DNA of 64,000 nt, taken from the NCBI GenBank assembly GCA_036732025.1, contig DAINDE010000008.1, forward strand, positions 1 to 64,000. The letters are read 5' to 3'. The notes under the pieces were generated by a model that worked only from the letters and a program-made list of their open reading frames with translations, did not search any database and had not been told where the DNA came from. Below, in pieces: positions 15,218-23,021 of the stretch. The position numbers and the translations under genes were made by a program. How positions within the stretch are numbered: the stretch's first letter is position 1; each line of letters opens with the position of its first letter. Origin of the DNA: SSSZ01 sp036732025. Its GTDB lineage: Bacteria > Pseudomonadota > Gammaproteobacteria > Burkholderiales > Rhodocyclaceae.

Positions 15218-16111
15218 ATGTTCGATGCCAGCTACGAGATTCGCACCGTGCCCGTCGGCGATACGCACCTCAACGTGCGCCTGCGGCAAAACGACGGCAA
15301 GCCACCGTTGCTGCTACTGCACGGCTACCCGGAAACCCACGCCATGTGGCACAAGGTGGCGCCGCTGGTGCAGGCGCATTTCTCCCTGGTGCTGCCCGAC
15401 CTGCGGGGCTACGGCGACTCCGGCAAGCCGCCGTCGCAAGCGGATTTCGCCAACCAGTCCAAGCGCGCCATGGCCCGGGACATGGCGGAACTGATGAGCG
15501 CCCTCGGCCACCGGCAGTTCTGTCTCGCCGGCCACGACCGCGGCGCCCGCGTCACGCACCGCCTCTGCCTCGACCACCCGGAGCGCGTCCTGGCCGCCTG
15601 CATCATGGACATCGCCCCCACGGCCACCACCTTCGCCCTCACCAACCAGGCCCTGGCGACCGCCTACTTCCACTGGTTCTTCCTCATCCAGCCGGCCCCC
15701 CTGCCCGAACGCATGATCGCCCCCGACCCCGCCGCCTGGCTCAAGGGCTGCCTCTCCCGGTGGAGCATGGGCAACGAAGCCGCCTTCGACCCGGAGATCG
15801 TCGCCGAATACGTCCGCTGCTTCGCCGACCCCGAAACCCTCCGCGCCAGCTGCGACGACTACCGCGCCGCCGCCGGCATCGACCTACAACACGACGCTGA
15901 CGATGCCGATAAGCGAATCCGCTGCCCGCTCCTCGTGCTGTGGGGCACCAAGGGCTTCGTCGGCCGCAACTACGACGCTCTCGCCCTATGGCGGGAAAAG
16001 GCCGGCGACGTTTCTGGAAAAGGCCTGCCCTGCGGGCATTTCCTGCCGGAGGAGGAACCGGAGGCGGTGGCGGAGGAACTCATTGGGTTTTTCGAGCGGG
16101 CGCGGGGTTAG
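15218..16111 (+). CDS. Alpha/beta hydrolase resembling haloacetate (fluoroacetate) dehalogenase
   Basis: A 297-residue cytoplasmic hydrolase. The oxyanion segment is LLLLHGYPETHAMWHKV, and the nucleophile is an Asp (D107) in GHDRGAR, which marks the haloacetate dehalogenase/epoxide hydrolase branch and not serine esterases. Arg108 and Arg111 correspond to the carboxylate-binding Arg pair, and YFHWFFLIQPAPLPE carries the His-Trp pair that stabilises halide in fluoroacetate dehalogenases. The base His is in CGHFLPEEEP. ATG 15218 is preferred; an upstream ATG at 15188 would add ten residues. Members also act on other haloacids, so the natural substrate is uncertain. Confidence 0.82.
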   Translation: MFDASYEIRTVPVGDTHLNVRLRQNDGKPPLLLLHGYPETHAMWHKVAPLVQAHFSLVLPDLRGYGDSGKPPSQADFANQSKRAMARDMAELMSALGHRQFCLAGHDRGARVTHRLCLDHPERVLAACIMDIAPTATTFALTNQALATAYFHWFFLIQPAPLPERMIAPDPAAWLKGCLSRWSMGNEAAFDPEIVAEYVRCFADPETLRASCDDYRAAAGIDLQHDADDADKRIRCPLLVLWGTKGFVGRNYDALALWREKAGDVSGKGLPCGHFLPEEEPEAVAEELIGFFERARG

Positions 16112-16277
16112 CTCCAATGAGCAGCAAATGATTTGCCAGCGTCTGGGGTGCCGTCGAGGACAACCGGAAGAAGCGGAGAAAATGAAGCTGAATTCTGTCC
16201 TGACGACGGCGCTGAGAAATTGCATTGCCCTCATCGAAATGAGCTAGGCTCGGACCGCCAAGCCCTTCGCCGACCTT

Positions 16278-16353
16278 CGTTTCCGAGAAGGCTGCCGGTG
16301 CTCGGGCGTCGCCCGCAAATAGGAGCTGCACTGCTGGGAGCGGCGCGGGCAAA
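16278..16353 (+). pseudogene. Remnant of an MGMT-type C-terminus
   Basis: Within the otherwise gene-free 16112-16427, the frame reading FREGCRCSGVARK, then TAG, then ELHCWERRG parallels the true MGMT C-terminus at 15020-15090 (YRWGVARKQAMHCWEAARG), including several identical codons (GGCGTCGCCCGCAA, then CTGCTGGGAG). The TAG replaces the Gln codon. It looks like the decayed end of a second copy of the AraC-MGMT gene or its donor. Nothing else was recognised in this roughly 316-bp gap. Confidence 0.5.
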
Positions 16354-16427
16354 GGGAACGGGAACTGTCGGGCGATGGCGACCTGAGATTCATTCGGCGG
16401 ATTTGTCTGGACGAGCCAAGGACGGGC

Positions 16428-17630
16428 TTACTTGTGGACTTGCTTCCCCGGTGTGAAATCGGGGATGGCGCGGCACATGAATTCATCGAACAAGGGAACG
16501 GTGAAGGCGATCTCGCCGTGAGCAGGGCTGTAGATCATTCCCTTTCTGATGAGCTTGGCGCGGACTGGTCCGATACCGCTGACGGTGGTGCCGAGGGCCG
16601 CAGCGATGTCGCCGGTACGCTGGCTGCCCGGCCCCAGGTGGGCCATGGCACGCAGGAAGCTCTTTTCACTGGGTGTCAGACGGTCGAAGCGAACACGGAA
16701 GAAGTTCTTGTCCAGTCGTCCAATGACAGCCGGGGTGGTCTGCTGGACGATGGCCAGGGTGATGGGGCTGGCGGCAGCGTGGTTCCAGGCCTGATAGCCC
16801 CACTCCTGGACGAAATAGGGATAGCCGCGGGTGAGGCGGAATACCTCGCGGAGCGCGTCATCCTGGAATTCGACCCCCATGCCGCCGGCCGGGTCGCGCA
16901 GGGCCTGGGCGGCCTCGCTTTCCGACAGAGCGCCGATGTCCGGGAAATTGAAGAGCCGCTGGGCATAGGATTTCGATTCGCCGGCCATGCCGGGCAAGAC
17001 TGGCAAGCCGGCGGCCAACAGCACCAGCGGCAACCGCTTCTGCTGCATCCGGTGCATGGCCATGATGAGGGCACCCAATTCCTTCTGGCTGAGGTACTGG
17101 ATTTCGTCGATCAGGATGGCGACGGCGGTCCGGCGCTCCACAGCCGCTTCGCCAATGGCCTGAAATAGGTTGGGCAGGTCGATCTCGATGTCACCGCTGT
17201 CAGCCGTGCCTTTGGCCGGTTCGATATCGAGACCGATGGCGACGTCGCCGACGGTCAGCTTGACGCTGCCGATGAAGGCGCGCAGGACGGCCAGACCGCG
17301 CTTGACCTTGTCGCCGGTACCGGCCAGGCGATCCAATTCGAACAGCAGGCTGCGCAGTGCCGGGTAGATGAGCTCACCGAGGGACTTTTCTTCGTGGGCT
17401 TCCAGAAGAATGGTCTGGTAGCCGGTGGCTTTCGCCATGCGCTCGATTTCGTTGAGCAATACAGTCTTGCCCACGCCGCGCAGGCCGGTGAGCAGTAAGC
17501 TCTTTTCGGGACGCCCTTGCAGGACGCGGCCGAGAAGAATGCGCGCCTCGTCAAGGAGTTGGTCGCGTCCGACGAGTTCCGGCGGCGGTGCGCCGGCACC
17601 CGGGGAAAAGGGGTTGCGGATGGGGTCCAT
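16428..17630 (-). CDS. Stand-alone AAA ATPase (ORC/Cdc6-like, archaeal-ATPase type)
   Basis: A 400-residue ATPase of the AAA_16/archaeal-ATPase group. Walker A is GLRGVGKT (49-56), Walker B ILIDEIQ with D175-E176, and an arginine-rich sensor region follows (PVLPGMAGESKSYAQRLFNF). The C-terminal third looks like a winged helix (LTPSEKSFLRAMAHLG, GDIAAALGTTVSGIGPVRAKL), so it may bind DNA. No partner gene is adjacent. It sits in a patch that is less GC-rich than its surroundings, with an AT-rich palindrome just upstream of its ATG and an MGMT remnant downstream, which together suggest acquisition. Function unknown; such genes are found in many bacteria without assigned phenotype. Confidence 0.75.
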   Translation of the reverse strand: MDPIRNPFSPGAGAPPPELVGRDQLLDEARILLGRVLQGRPEKSLLLTGLRGVGKTVLLNEIERMAKATGYQTILLEAHEEKSLGELIYPALRSLLFELDRLAGTGDKVKRGLAVLRAFIGSVKLTVGDVAIGLDIEPAKGTADSGDIEIDLPNLFQAIGEAAVERRTAVAILIDEIQYLSQKELGALIMAMHRMQQKRLPLVLLAAGLPVLPGMAGESKSYAQRLFNFPDIGALSESEAAQALRDPAGGMGVEFQDDALREVFRLTRGYPYFVQEWGYQAWNHAAASPITLAIVQQTTPAVIGRLDKNFFRVRFDRLTPSEKSFLRAMAHLGPGSQRTGDIAAALGTTVSGIGPVRAKLIRKGMIYSPAHGEIAFTVPLFDEFMCRAIPDFTPGKQVHK

Positions 17631-17660
17631 GGGGTCGCCGTTTGGGAATTCCTATCAATC

Positions 17661-17690
17661 TATATCGACTTATACCATAAAGTAGATATA
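17661..17690. promoter_or_regulatory. AT-rich inverted repeat upstream of the AAA ATPase
   Basis: Arms TATATCGACTT (17661-17671) and AAGTAGATATA (17680-17690) are reverse complements with one mismatch and an 8-bp spacer. The site starts 31 bp upstream of the ATPase ATG (17630) in a strikingly AT-rich stretch of an otherwise GC-rich window, the expected place for an operator. Self-regulation through the winged-helix part of the ATPase is possible but unproven. Confidence 0.45.
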
Positions 17691-17753
17691 AATCAGTATG
17701 GATTGTTGGCGGGAATGGTTTGACTGGCAGCCTCCACTCTTAGGCGCCCCTGG

Positions 17754-18683
17754 TCAGTCGGCAACCGTCTCCACCGTCAGGTGGCTGATCCCCTCGATTT
17801 CCCCCAGCGCTTCCCGCACCCCGCGAACATCTTCCGGTCCTCCGCCCTGCAGGGCGATGATGCAGGCGTGGCGGCCGTTGCCGACGCGCCAGACGTGGAG
17901 GTCGGCGATGGCGATGGCGGGGGCGGCGGTGGCGACGGTGCGGCGGATGGTGTCGACGATGGCGCCGCTGGGGGCGGCGTCGAGGAGCGCCGCGGCGGTG
18001 TCGCGGATGAGGCCGACGGCCCAGGCGGCGACCAGCACGGCGCCGGCCAGGCCGATGGCGGGGTCCATCCAGCCGAGGCCGAGGAACTTGCCGGAGAGGA
18101 GGGCGACGATGGCGAGCACCGAGGTGGCGGCGTCGGTCAGCACGTGCAGGTAGGCGGCCCGCAGGTTGAGGTCGTGGTGGTGATGGTGGCTGTGATCGTG
18201 CCCGTGGTCATGGTCGTTCTCATGATCGTGGTGGTGGTGGCCCGTGGCGTGCAGCCAGTAGGCGGAGAGCAGGTTGACCGCCAGGCCCAGCACGGCGACG
18301 GCGAGGGCCTCGTCGTAGGCGACGGCCAGCGGCACGATCAGGCGCTGCACCGATTCCACCGCCATCACTCCGGCGATGCCCAGCAGCAGAAGGGCGCTGG
18401 TGTAGCCGCCCAGGACCTCGATCTTCCAGGTGCCGAAGGTGAAGCGGCCGTCGCCGGCGTGGCGGCGGGCCAGCACGTAGGCACCCCAGGAGAGCCCGAG
18501 GGCGAGGACATGGGAGCCCATGTGCCAGCCGTCCGCCAGCAGGGCCATGGAGCCGGACCACCAGCCGACGACGATCTCCAGGACCATGGTGGCGGCGGTG
18601 AGGAACATCACCCGCCGGGTGCGGCTTTCGGCGACGGGGGAGCCGCCGTGGGTGATGGGGCTGTGGCAGAGGTGGTCTTGCAT
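17754..18683 (-). CDS. dmeF: CDF-family metal cation exporter, DmeF type
   Basis: A 309-residue inner-membrane cation diffusion facilitator that exports divalent metal (Co, Ni or Zn) in exchange for protons. Metal-site residues are D51/H54 in LLADGWHMGSH and H180/D184 in HVLTDAATS, matching the family H/D pattern. A loop rich in His and Asp at about 145-170 probably collects metal. Six transmembrane segments are evident, and a cytoplasmic C-terminal domain follows (IADLHVWRVGNGRHACIIAL). The N-terminal MQDHLCHSP and loop are typical of DmeF, hence the symbol. No metal-responsive repressor gene is adjacent. Confidence 0.83.
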   Translation of the reverse strand: MQDHLCHSPITHGGSPVAESRTRRVMFLTAATMVLEIVVGWWSGSMALLADGWHMGSHVLALGLSWGAYVLARRHAGDGRFTFGTWKIEVLGGYTSALLLLGIAGVMAVESVQRLIVPLAVAYDEALAVAVLGLAVNLLSAYWLHATGHHHHDHENDHDHGHDHSHHHHHDLNLRAAYLHVLTDAATSVLAIVALLSGKFLGLGWMDPAIGLAGAVLVAAWAVGLIRDTAAALLDAAPSGAIVDTIRRTVATAAPAIAIADLHVWRVGNGRHACIIALQGGGPEDVRGVREALGEIEGISHLTVETVAD

Positions 18684-18824
18684 GGCCGAGAAGCGGGGGT
18701 GGTGCGTCGATTCTACAGGTAATGGCCGGTGGCGCCACGGGAGGGGCGGACGGGGGTGGGTATGCCGGAATTTGCATGGGATAATCTAAAGTCATATCCA
18801 CTCGGCTGACGCCATTTCCTGGCC

Positions 18825-20651
18825 ATGACCTCTTCTCTTCGCCGCCCCTCTCCAAGAATGTTGTGCCTTGCCGGGCTGCTTGCGGCCACGGGGGCGGCAC
18901 TCGGCGCGGCGCCCACGGCCAGCGAGGTCTTCGCGCGGGCCGGGCAGGCCGTTTCGGCGCTGGAGGTCACCCGGGAATCGCCGGCGGGGGCGGTGCCGGC
19001 CAGCGCATTGGCGCTGGGTGGGGGGCAGTACGCCACCACGTGCGACGCCCTTGGCGGTCATCGGGAGATCGTCCTGGTGGCCGGCCGCGACCGTGCCAAG
19101 GTCAAGCTTCTCGCCCAGGACGCGGCGCGCAACCTCTGCCTGCTGGAAAGCGCGGCGCTTCCGGGGCGCCGTGCCGATCGGCGGGAAACCCAGCCCACCG
19201 TGGGGGAGCGCGTCTATGCCCTGACCAACAGCCTGGGGCTGGGCATCGGCATTTCGGAAGGGATCGTTTCCGGCGTCCGCAAACTTGGCAAGGACGAATA
19301 CATTCAATTCACCGCGCCCATCGCCCCGGGCTCCGAAGGGGGCGGCCTGTTCGATGGCGAAGGCCGCCTGCTGGGCGTGATCGACTATCGCTGGCGGGAC
19401 GGCCAGAACGTCAATTTCGCGGCGCCGGCTGCCTGGCTGGACGAAATCGCCAGCCGGGACGGCGAAGGCCGGAAGCGAGTCCAGTTTCGGGATCGGGCCC
19501 TGGAGCTGGCCCGCCAGGAGAAGGTGAAGGAACTGCTGGCGTCGGTCGGCGAATGGACCCAGGCCTATCCGGAAGACGCCGAGGCCTGGACCTGGCTCGG
19601 CGCCGCCAGGGAGGCGGCAGACGATCCGGGCGGGGCGGAGAAGGCCTATCGCGAGGTGCGTCGCCTGGATGCCCAGTCGGTACGCGGCGGGCTGGGGCTG
19701 GCACGATCGCTGATGCGGCAGAAGCGCTGGACGGAAGCCCGGGATCTGGCGCGCGGCCTGCTCGACATCCGCAAGGAGGACGCCGACATCTGGGTTTCCA
19801 TTGCCTACGCCGAGTTGTCGCTGAACAACCTCAAGGAAGCCGAAGAGGCCTATCGCAAGGCGACGGCGCTGGCGCCCTATTTCGAGGGGGGGTATTTTGG
19901 CCTGGCCGAACTGGCCAGGCGCCGGGGGGATCTCGATACCCAGGAGATGGTCTGGCGCCGCCTTTCGGCCATGCCGCCGGAGCGGCCGCAATTCCGCCTG
20001 GCCCTCGCCGACGTCTATCTGATGCGGGGCGATACGGGCAGGGCTTACAACATTGTCGAAGAAATTCTCCAGGCCCACCCGGAAAACGCGGACGCGTGGT
20101 ATCACAAGGGCAAGGTGCTGTTCAGGTTGGGGCGGCCGCTGGCTGCCGTGGAGGCCTTGCGCAAAGGGGTGGAGTTGAAACCAAAGAACCCGGGGCCCAT
20201 CTGGGCCGCCATGGGGACAGTCTATGCCGAGTTGCGCATGTGGCCCGAAGCGGTGGCCGCCTATCGGGCGTGCGTGGCGGCGGTTCCCGGCGAGTCCGAA
20301 TGGCAGGGGAATCTGGGCGTGGTGCTCAAGGATGCCGGTCAGTTCGAGGAAGCCCGGAAAATCTTCCTGGAACTGACCGAGAAACATCCGGCCGATGCCT
20401 TCGGCTGGCGGCAACTGGGATTCACCCACGCTTTGCAGGGGCACCTCGCGGAAAGCGCCAAGGCCCTCGAAAATTCCCTGAATATCGATCCCAAGCAGGC
20501 GAAAACCTGGCTGGCCCTGATGGAGGTCTACCACCAGCAAGGCCGGCCTGAGGACCTGCGCCGGGCCTACCAGCAGTTGCGGGGCGTTGATCAGGAATAC
20601 GCCGAAAGGGCCTACAAGTTCCTGATCGTCCCCCTGGAGGTGGCGCCGTGA
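18825..20651 (+). CDS. Periplasmic trypsin-fold pseudoprotease with TPR repeats
   Basis: A 608-residue exported protein. A signal peptide covers about residues 1-28. Residues 35-200 follow the HtrA/trypsin fold (GERVYALTNSLGLGIGISEG, NVNFAAPAAWLDEI), but every catalytic position differs from the active neighbour: D74 replaces His, N103 replaces Asp and E171 replaces Ser (GSEGGG instead of GSSGGG). From about residue 215 to 600 the chain is a TPR solenoid (for example AWTWLGAAREAADDPGGAEK and AWYHKGKVLFRLGRPLAAVE). It should therefore bind but not cut. The stop codon overlaps the GTG start of the next gene, so the two products are made together and probably interact. Confidence 0.82.
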   Translation: MTSSLRRPSPRMLCLAGLLAATGAALGAAPTASEVFARAGQAVSALEVTRESPAGAVPASALALGGGQYATTCDALGGHREIVLVAGRDRAKVKLLAQDAARNLCLLESAALPGRRADRRETQPTVGERVYALTNSLGLGIGISEGIVSGVRKLGKDEYIQFTAPIAPGSEGGGLFDGEGRLLGVIDYRWRDGQNVNFAAPAAWLDEIASRDGEGRKRVQFRDRALELARQEKVKELLASVGEWTQAYPEDAEAWTWLGAAREAADDPGGAEKAYREVRRLDAQSVRGGLGLARSLMRQKRWTEARDLARGLLDIRKEDADIWVSIAYAELSLNNLKEAEEAYRKATALAPYFEGGYFGLAELARRRGDLDTQEMVWRRLSAMPPERPQFRLALADVYLMRGDTGRAYNIVEEILQAHPENADAWYHKGKVLFRLGRPLAAVEALRKGVELKPKNPGPIWAAMGTVYAELRMWPEAVAAYRACVAAVPGESEWQGNLGVVLKDAGQFEEARKIFLELTEKHPADAFGWRQLGFTHALQGHLAESAKALENSLNIDPKQAKTWLALMEVYHQQGRPEDLRRAYQQLRGVDQEYAERAYKFLIVPLEVAP

Positions 20652-22990
20652 GGATCGCCGGACTCTTACTGTATCTGCTATCCCTTGGCGCCCTGGCCGC
20701 CAACCAGGCAGATCAGGTGTTCGCCAGGGTTTCCCCCGCGGTGGTCACCGTCCTCGCCCTGGGGCCCGCCGGGCAGGTCGAATCCATGGGCAGCGGCGTC
20801 GTCATCGCCCCGGGGCGTGTGGCCACCAACTGCCATGTGGTGAGGGATGCGAAGACCCTCAAGGTCCGCCAGGGCGATGCAACCCTGGGGGCTCGCTGGG
20901 TGCTGGGCGATCAGGGCCGCGATCTTTGTCTGCTGGATGTGGCGGGCCTGCGGGCGCCGGCGGTCGAGGTGCGCGAGAGCACGGGGCTGGCGATCGGTGA
21001 ACGGGTGTTTGCGGTGGGGAACCCCCTGGGGTTCGGCCTTGCCGTCAGCGAAGGGCTTCTCGCCCATGCGGCGCGGCCCGCCTCGGGTGACGTCCGGCTT
21101 TTCATCACCGCCGCGGTGTCGCCGGGATCCAGTGGCGGCGGCCTGTTCGACGACAAGGGCAGGCTGATCGGCATCGTCACCGCCTCCATGAGCCTCGGCC
21201 AGAATTTCAACGTCGCCTTGCCTGCCGAATGGATCGCCCAGGTGTCAAGGAGCGGCAAGGCCCCGCCGGCAGCCATGGCGATCCCGGGGGCGGAACCGGC
21301 GTGGCTGGCAGAAGCCGAAAAGCTGGCGCTTGCGCGCAATTGGCCGGAGCTGGAGGCATGGGCGAAGAACTGGCGGGACGCCATGCCGGGCACGGCGGAG
21401 CCTTATCGCTACCTCGGCCTTTCCCTGCTCCGGCAGTCCCGTGCCCAGGCCGCCATCGCACCCCTGCGGGGGGCCCTGGAGCGCCATCCCTGCCATGTCC
21501 AGGCCCTGGTGCACCTCGCCGGGGCGCTGCACGCCAACGGTGACCGGGATGAGGCCGACAAGACCCTGGCGCGGGCCATGCAGTGCAGCCCTGCCGCCGG
21601 CTTGCCCTATGGGGAAATGGCCCGGTTGCGGGCCGGCGATGGCCGGCTGGAAGAGGCCGAGCAGGCGATCCGGAAAGCGCTCCTCCTGCTTCCGTTCGAT
21701 ACCTGGAACTGGTGGATGTTTGGCCAGATCAGGGAGCGGCGGCTGGACCAGGCCGGGGCGGCACGGGCCTATCAGGTTGCCGTGCGGCAGGATCCGGAAA
21801 ATGCTGGCTACCAGGCCGACCTGGCCCGGGCCCTGGCGGCTTCCGGCAAAGGCGGTCAGGCCCGCCAGGTCATGGCCCAACTGCCCACCGGTGCCGCCAA
21901 TTCGGCCAGGACCTGGCTGCAGGTGGGGGTGCGGGACCTCCAGCAGAACCGCCTGTCCGATGCGGAATTCGCCGCGCGCAAGGCCCTGGAGATCGATGCC
22001 GGGTCCGTGGAGGGGATGGTTCTCCTCGGCATAGTGCTGGCGCAGACCGGCAGGGAGCAGGAAGCCGCGGATACCTGGCACAAGGCGCTGGCGATTCGCC
22101 CCAACGATCCCGAGGTCCTGATCAAGCTGGCGGAGCTGCGGATCAAGCAGCGTGAATTTTCAGCGGCCGGGGACTTGCTGAAGCGTGTCCTGTCGCAAAA
22201 GCCGGTACCGCCCCAGGCATTGCGCCTGAGCGGCGCGGTGCGCTTCGAGCAGCGGGATTTCGTCGGCGCGGTGGAGGCCTACCAGCAACTGACCCGAAGC
22301 GACAACGCGACCGCCGCCGACTGGCGCGGACTGGCCAAGTCCCTCATCTCGATCAATCGCCTGCCCGAGGGGGAGAAGGCGCTGCGCGAGGCGGAAAGGC
22401 TGGCGCCGGAGGACGTGGATACGCTGTTCACCCTTTCAACGCTCTACGGCAGGCAGGGCAATTCCCAGCAGGCCCTGGCCTATGTGGAAAAGGTCCTGGC
22501 CAAGGACGCCAGCCTGGGCTTGGCATGGAGCAGCAAGGGCTACGCGCTGCTGACCCTGGGCCGCCTGGACGAAGCCGTATCGGCGCTGGAAACGGCGGTG
22601 CGCTTGCAGCCCAACCTGGCCAACGGATGGATCAATCTGGGGCAGGCGATGATGGCCAAGAAGCAGTTCGGCAACGCTATCGTCGCCCTCGAGAAAGCGA
22701 CGCAGCTTTCGCCCCGGGCGGCGGATGCCCGTCTTTATCTGGCCCAGGCCTACGCCCAGGGCAACCTGTTCGACAAATCCCGGGCGCAACTGCAGGTGCA
22801 CCGCGAACTCCATCCGGATTCCATCCCCGGCTACGCCCTGGCGATTTCCCTGGACCTCGCCCAGGGGCGGCAGGCCGAGGCCCTGGATGCCTACCAGCAG
22901 ATGAAGGCGCGCAATCCCGCAGCCGCCGCCCAGTTCCGCAGCTTGTCCATCAGCCGGGGCTTTCCAGGCGCGGCATCGCTGCCGGAGTGA
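20648..22990 (+). CDS. Periplasmic trypsin-like serine protease with TPR repeats
   Basis: A 780-residue exported protein with the same layout as its upstream neighbour: signal peptide (about 1-18), trypsin/HtrA-like domain (about 20-210) and a long TPR array (about 230-765). Here the triad is intact: H63 in ATNCHVV, D92 in RDLCLL and S162 in SPGSSGGG. There is no PDZ domain; the TPR array replaces it. The start is GTG 20648 in a GTGA overlap with the preceding stop, which implies translational coupling. Likely a protease whose targets or assembly are guided by TPRs, possibly regulated by the catalytically dead partner. Substrate unknown. Confidence 0.85.
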   Translation: MRIAGLLLYLLSLGALAANQADQVFARVSPAVVTVLALGPAGQVESMGSGVVIAPGRVATNCHVVRDAKTLKVRQGDATLGARWVLGDQGRDLCLLDVAGLRAPAVEVRESTGLAIGERVFAVGNPLGFGLAVSEGLLAHAARPASGDVRLFITAAVSPGSSGGGLFDDKGRLIGIVTASMSLGQNFNVALPAEWIAQVSRSGKAPPAAMAIPGAEPAWLAEAEKLALARNWPELEAWAKNWRDAMPGTAEPYRYLGLSLLRQSRAQAAIAPLRGALERHPCHVQALVHLAGALHANGDRDEADKTLARAMQCSPAAGLPYGEMARLRAGDGRLEEAEQAIRKALLLLPFDTWNWWMFGQIRERRLDQAGAARAYQVAVRQDPENAGYQADLARALAASGKGGQARQVMAQLPTGAANSARTWLQVGVRDLQQNRLSDAEFAARKALEIDAGSVEGMVLLGIVLAQTGREQEAADTWHKALAIRPNDPEVLIKLAELRIKQREFSAAGDLLKRVLSQKPVPPQALRLSGAVRFEQRDFVGAVEAYQQLTRSDNATAADWRGLAKSLISINRLPEGEKALREAERLAPEDVDTLFTLSTLYGRQGNSQQALAYVEKVLAKDASLGLAWSSKGYALLTLGRLDEAVSALETAVRLQPNLANGWINLGQAMMAKKQFGNAIVALEKATQLSPRAADARLYLAQAYAQGNLFDKSRAQLQVHRELHPDSIPGYALAISLDLAQGRQAEALDAYQQMKARNPAAAAQFRSLSISRGFPGAASLPE

Positions 22991-23013
22991 TCCCGCCCCG
23001 GCAGCGATGCCGC
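22970..23013. terminator. Long perfect hairpin between convergent genes
   Basis: A 16-bp perfect stem (22970-22985 with 22998-23013) and a 12-nt loop that contains the TGA stop of the protease gene. It ends 9 bp before the ccoG stop on the other strand. No T-run follows on either side, so it may work as a bidirectional or Rho-assisted terminator, or as mRNA 3'-end protection. Confidence 0.5.
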
Positions 23014-23021
23014 CAGGGAGG

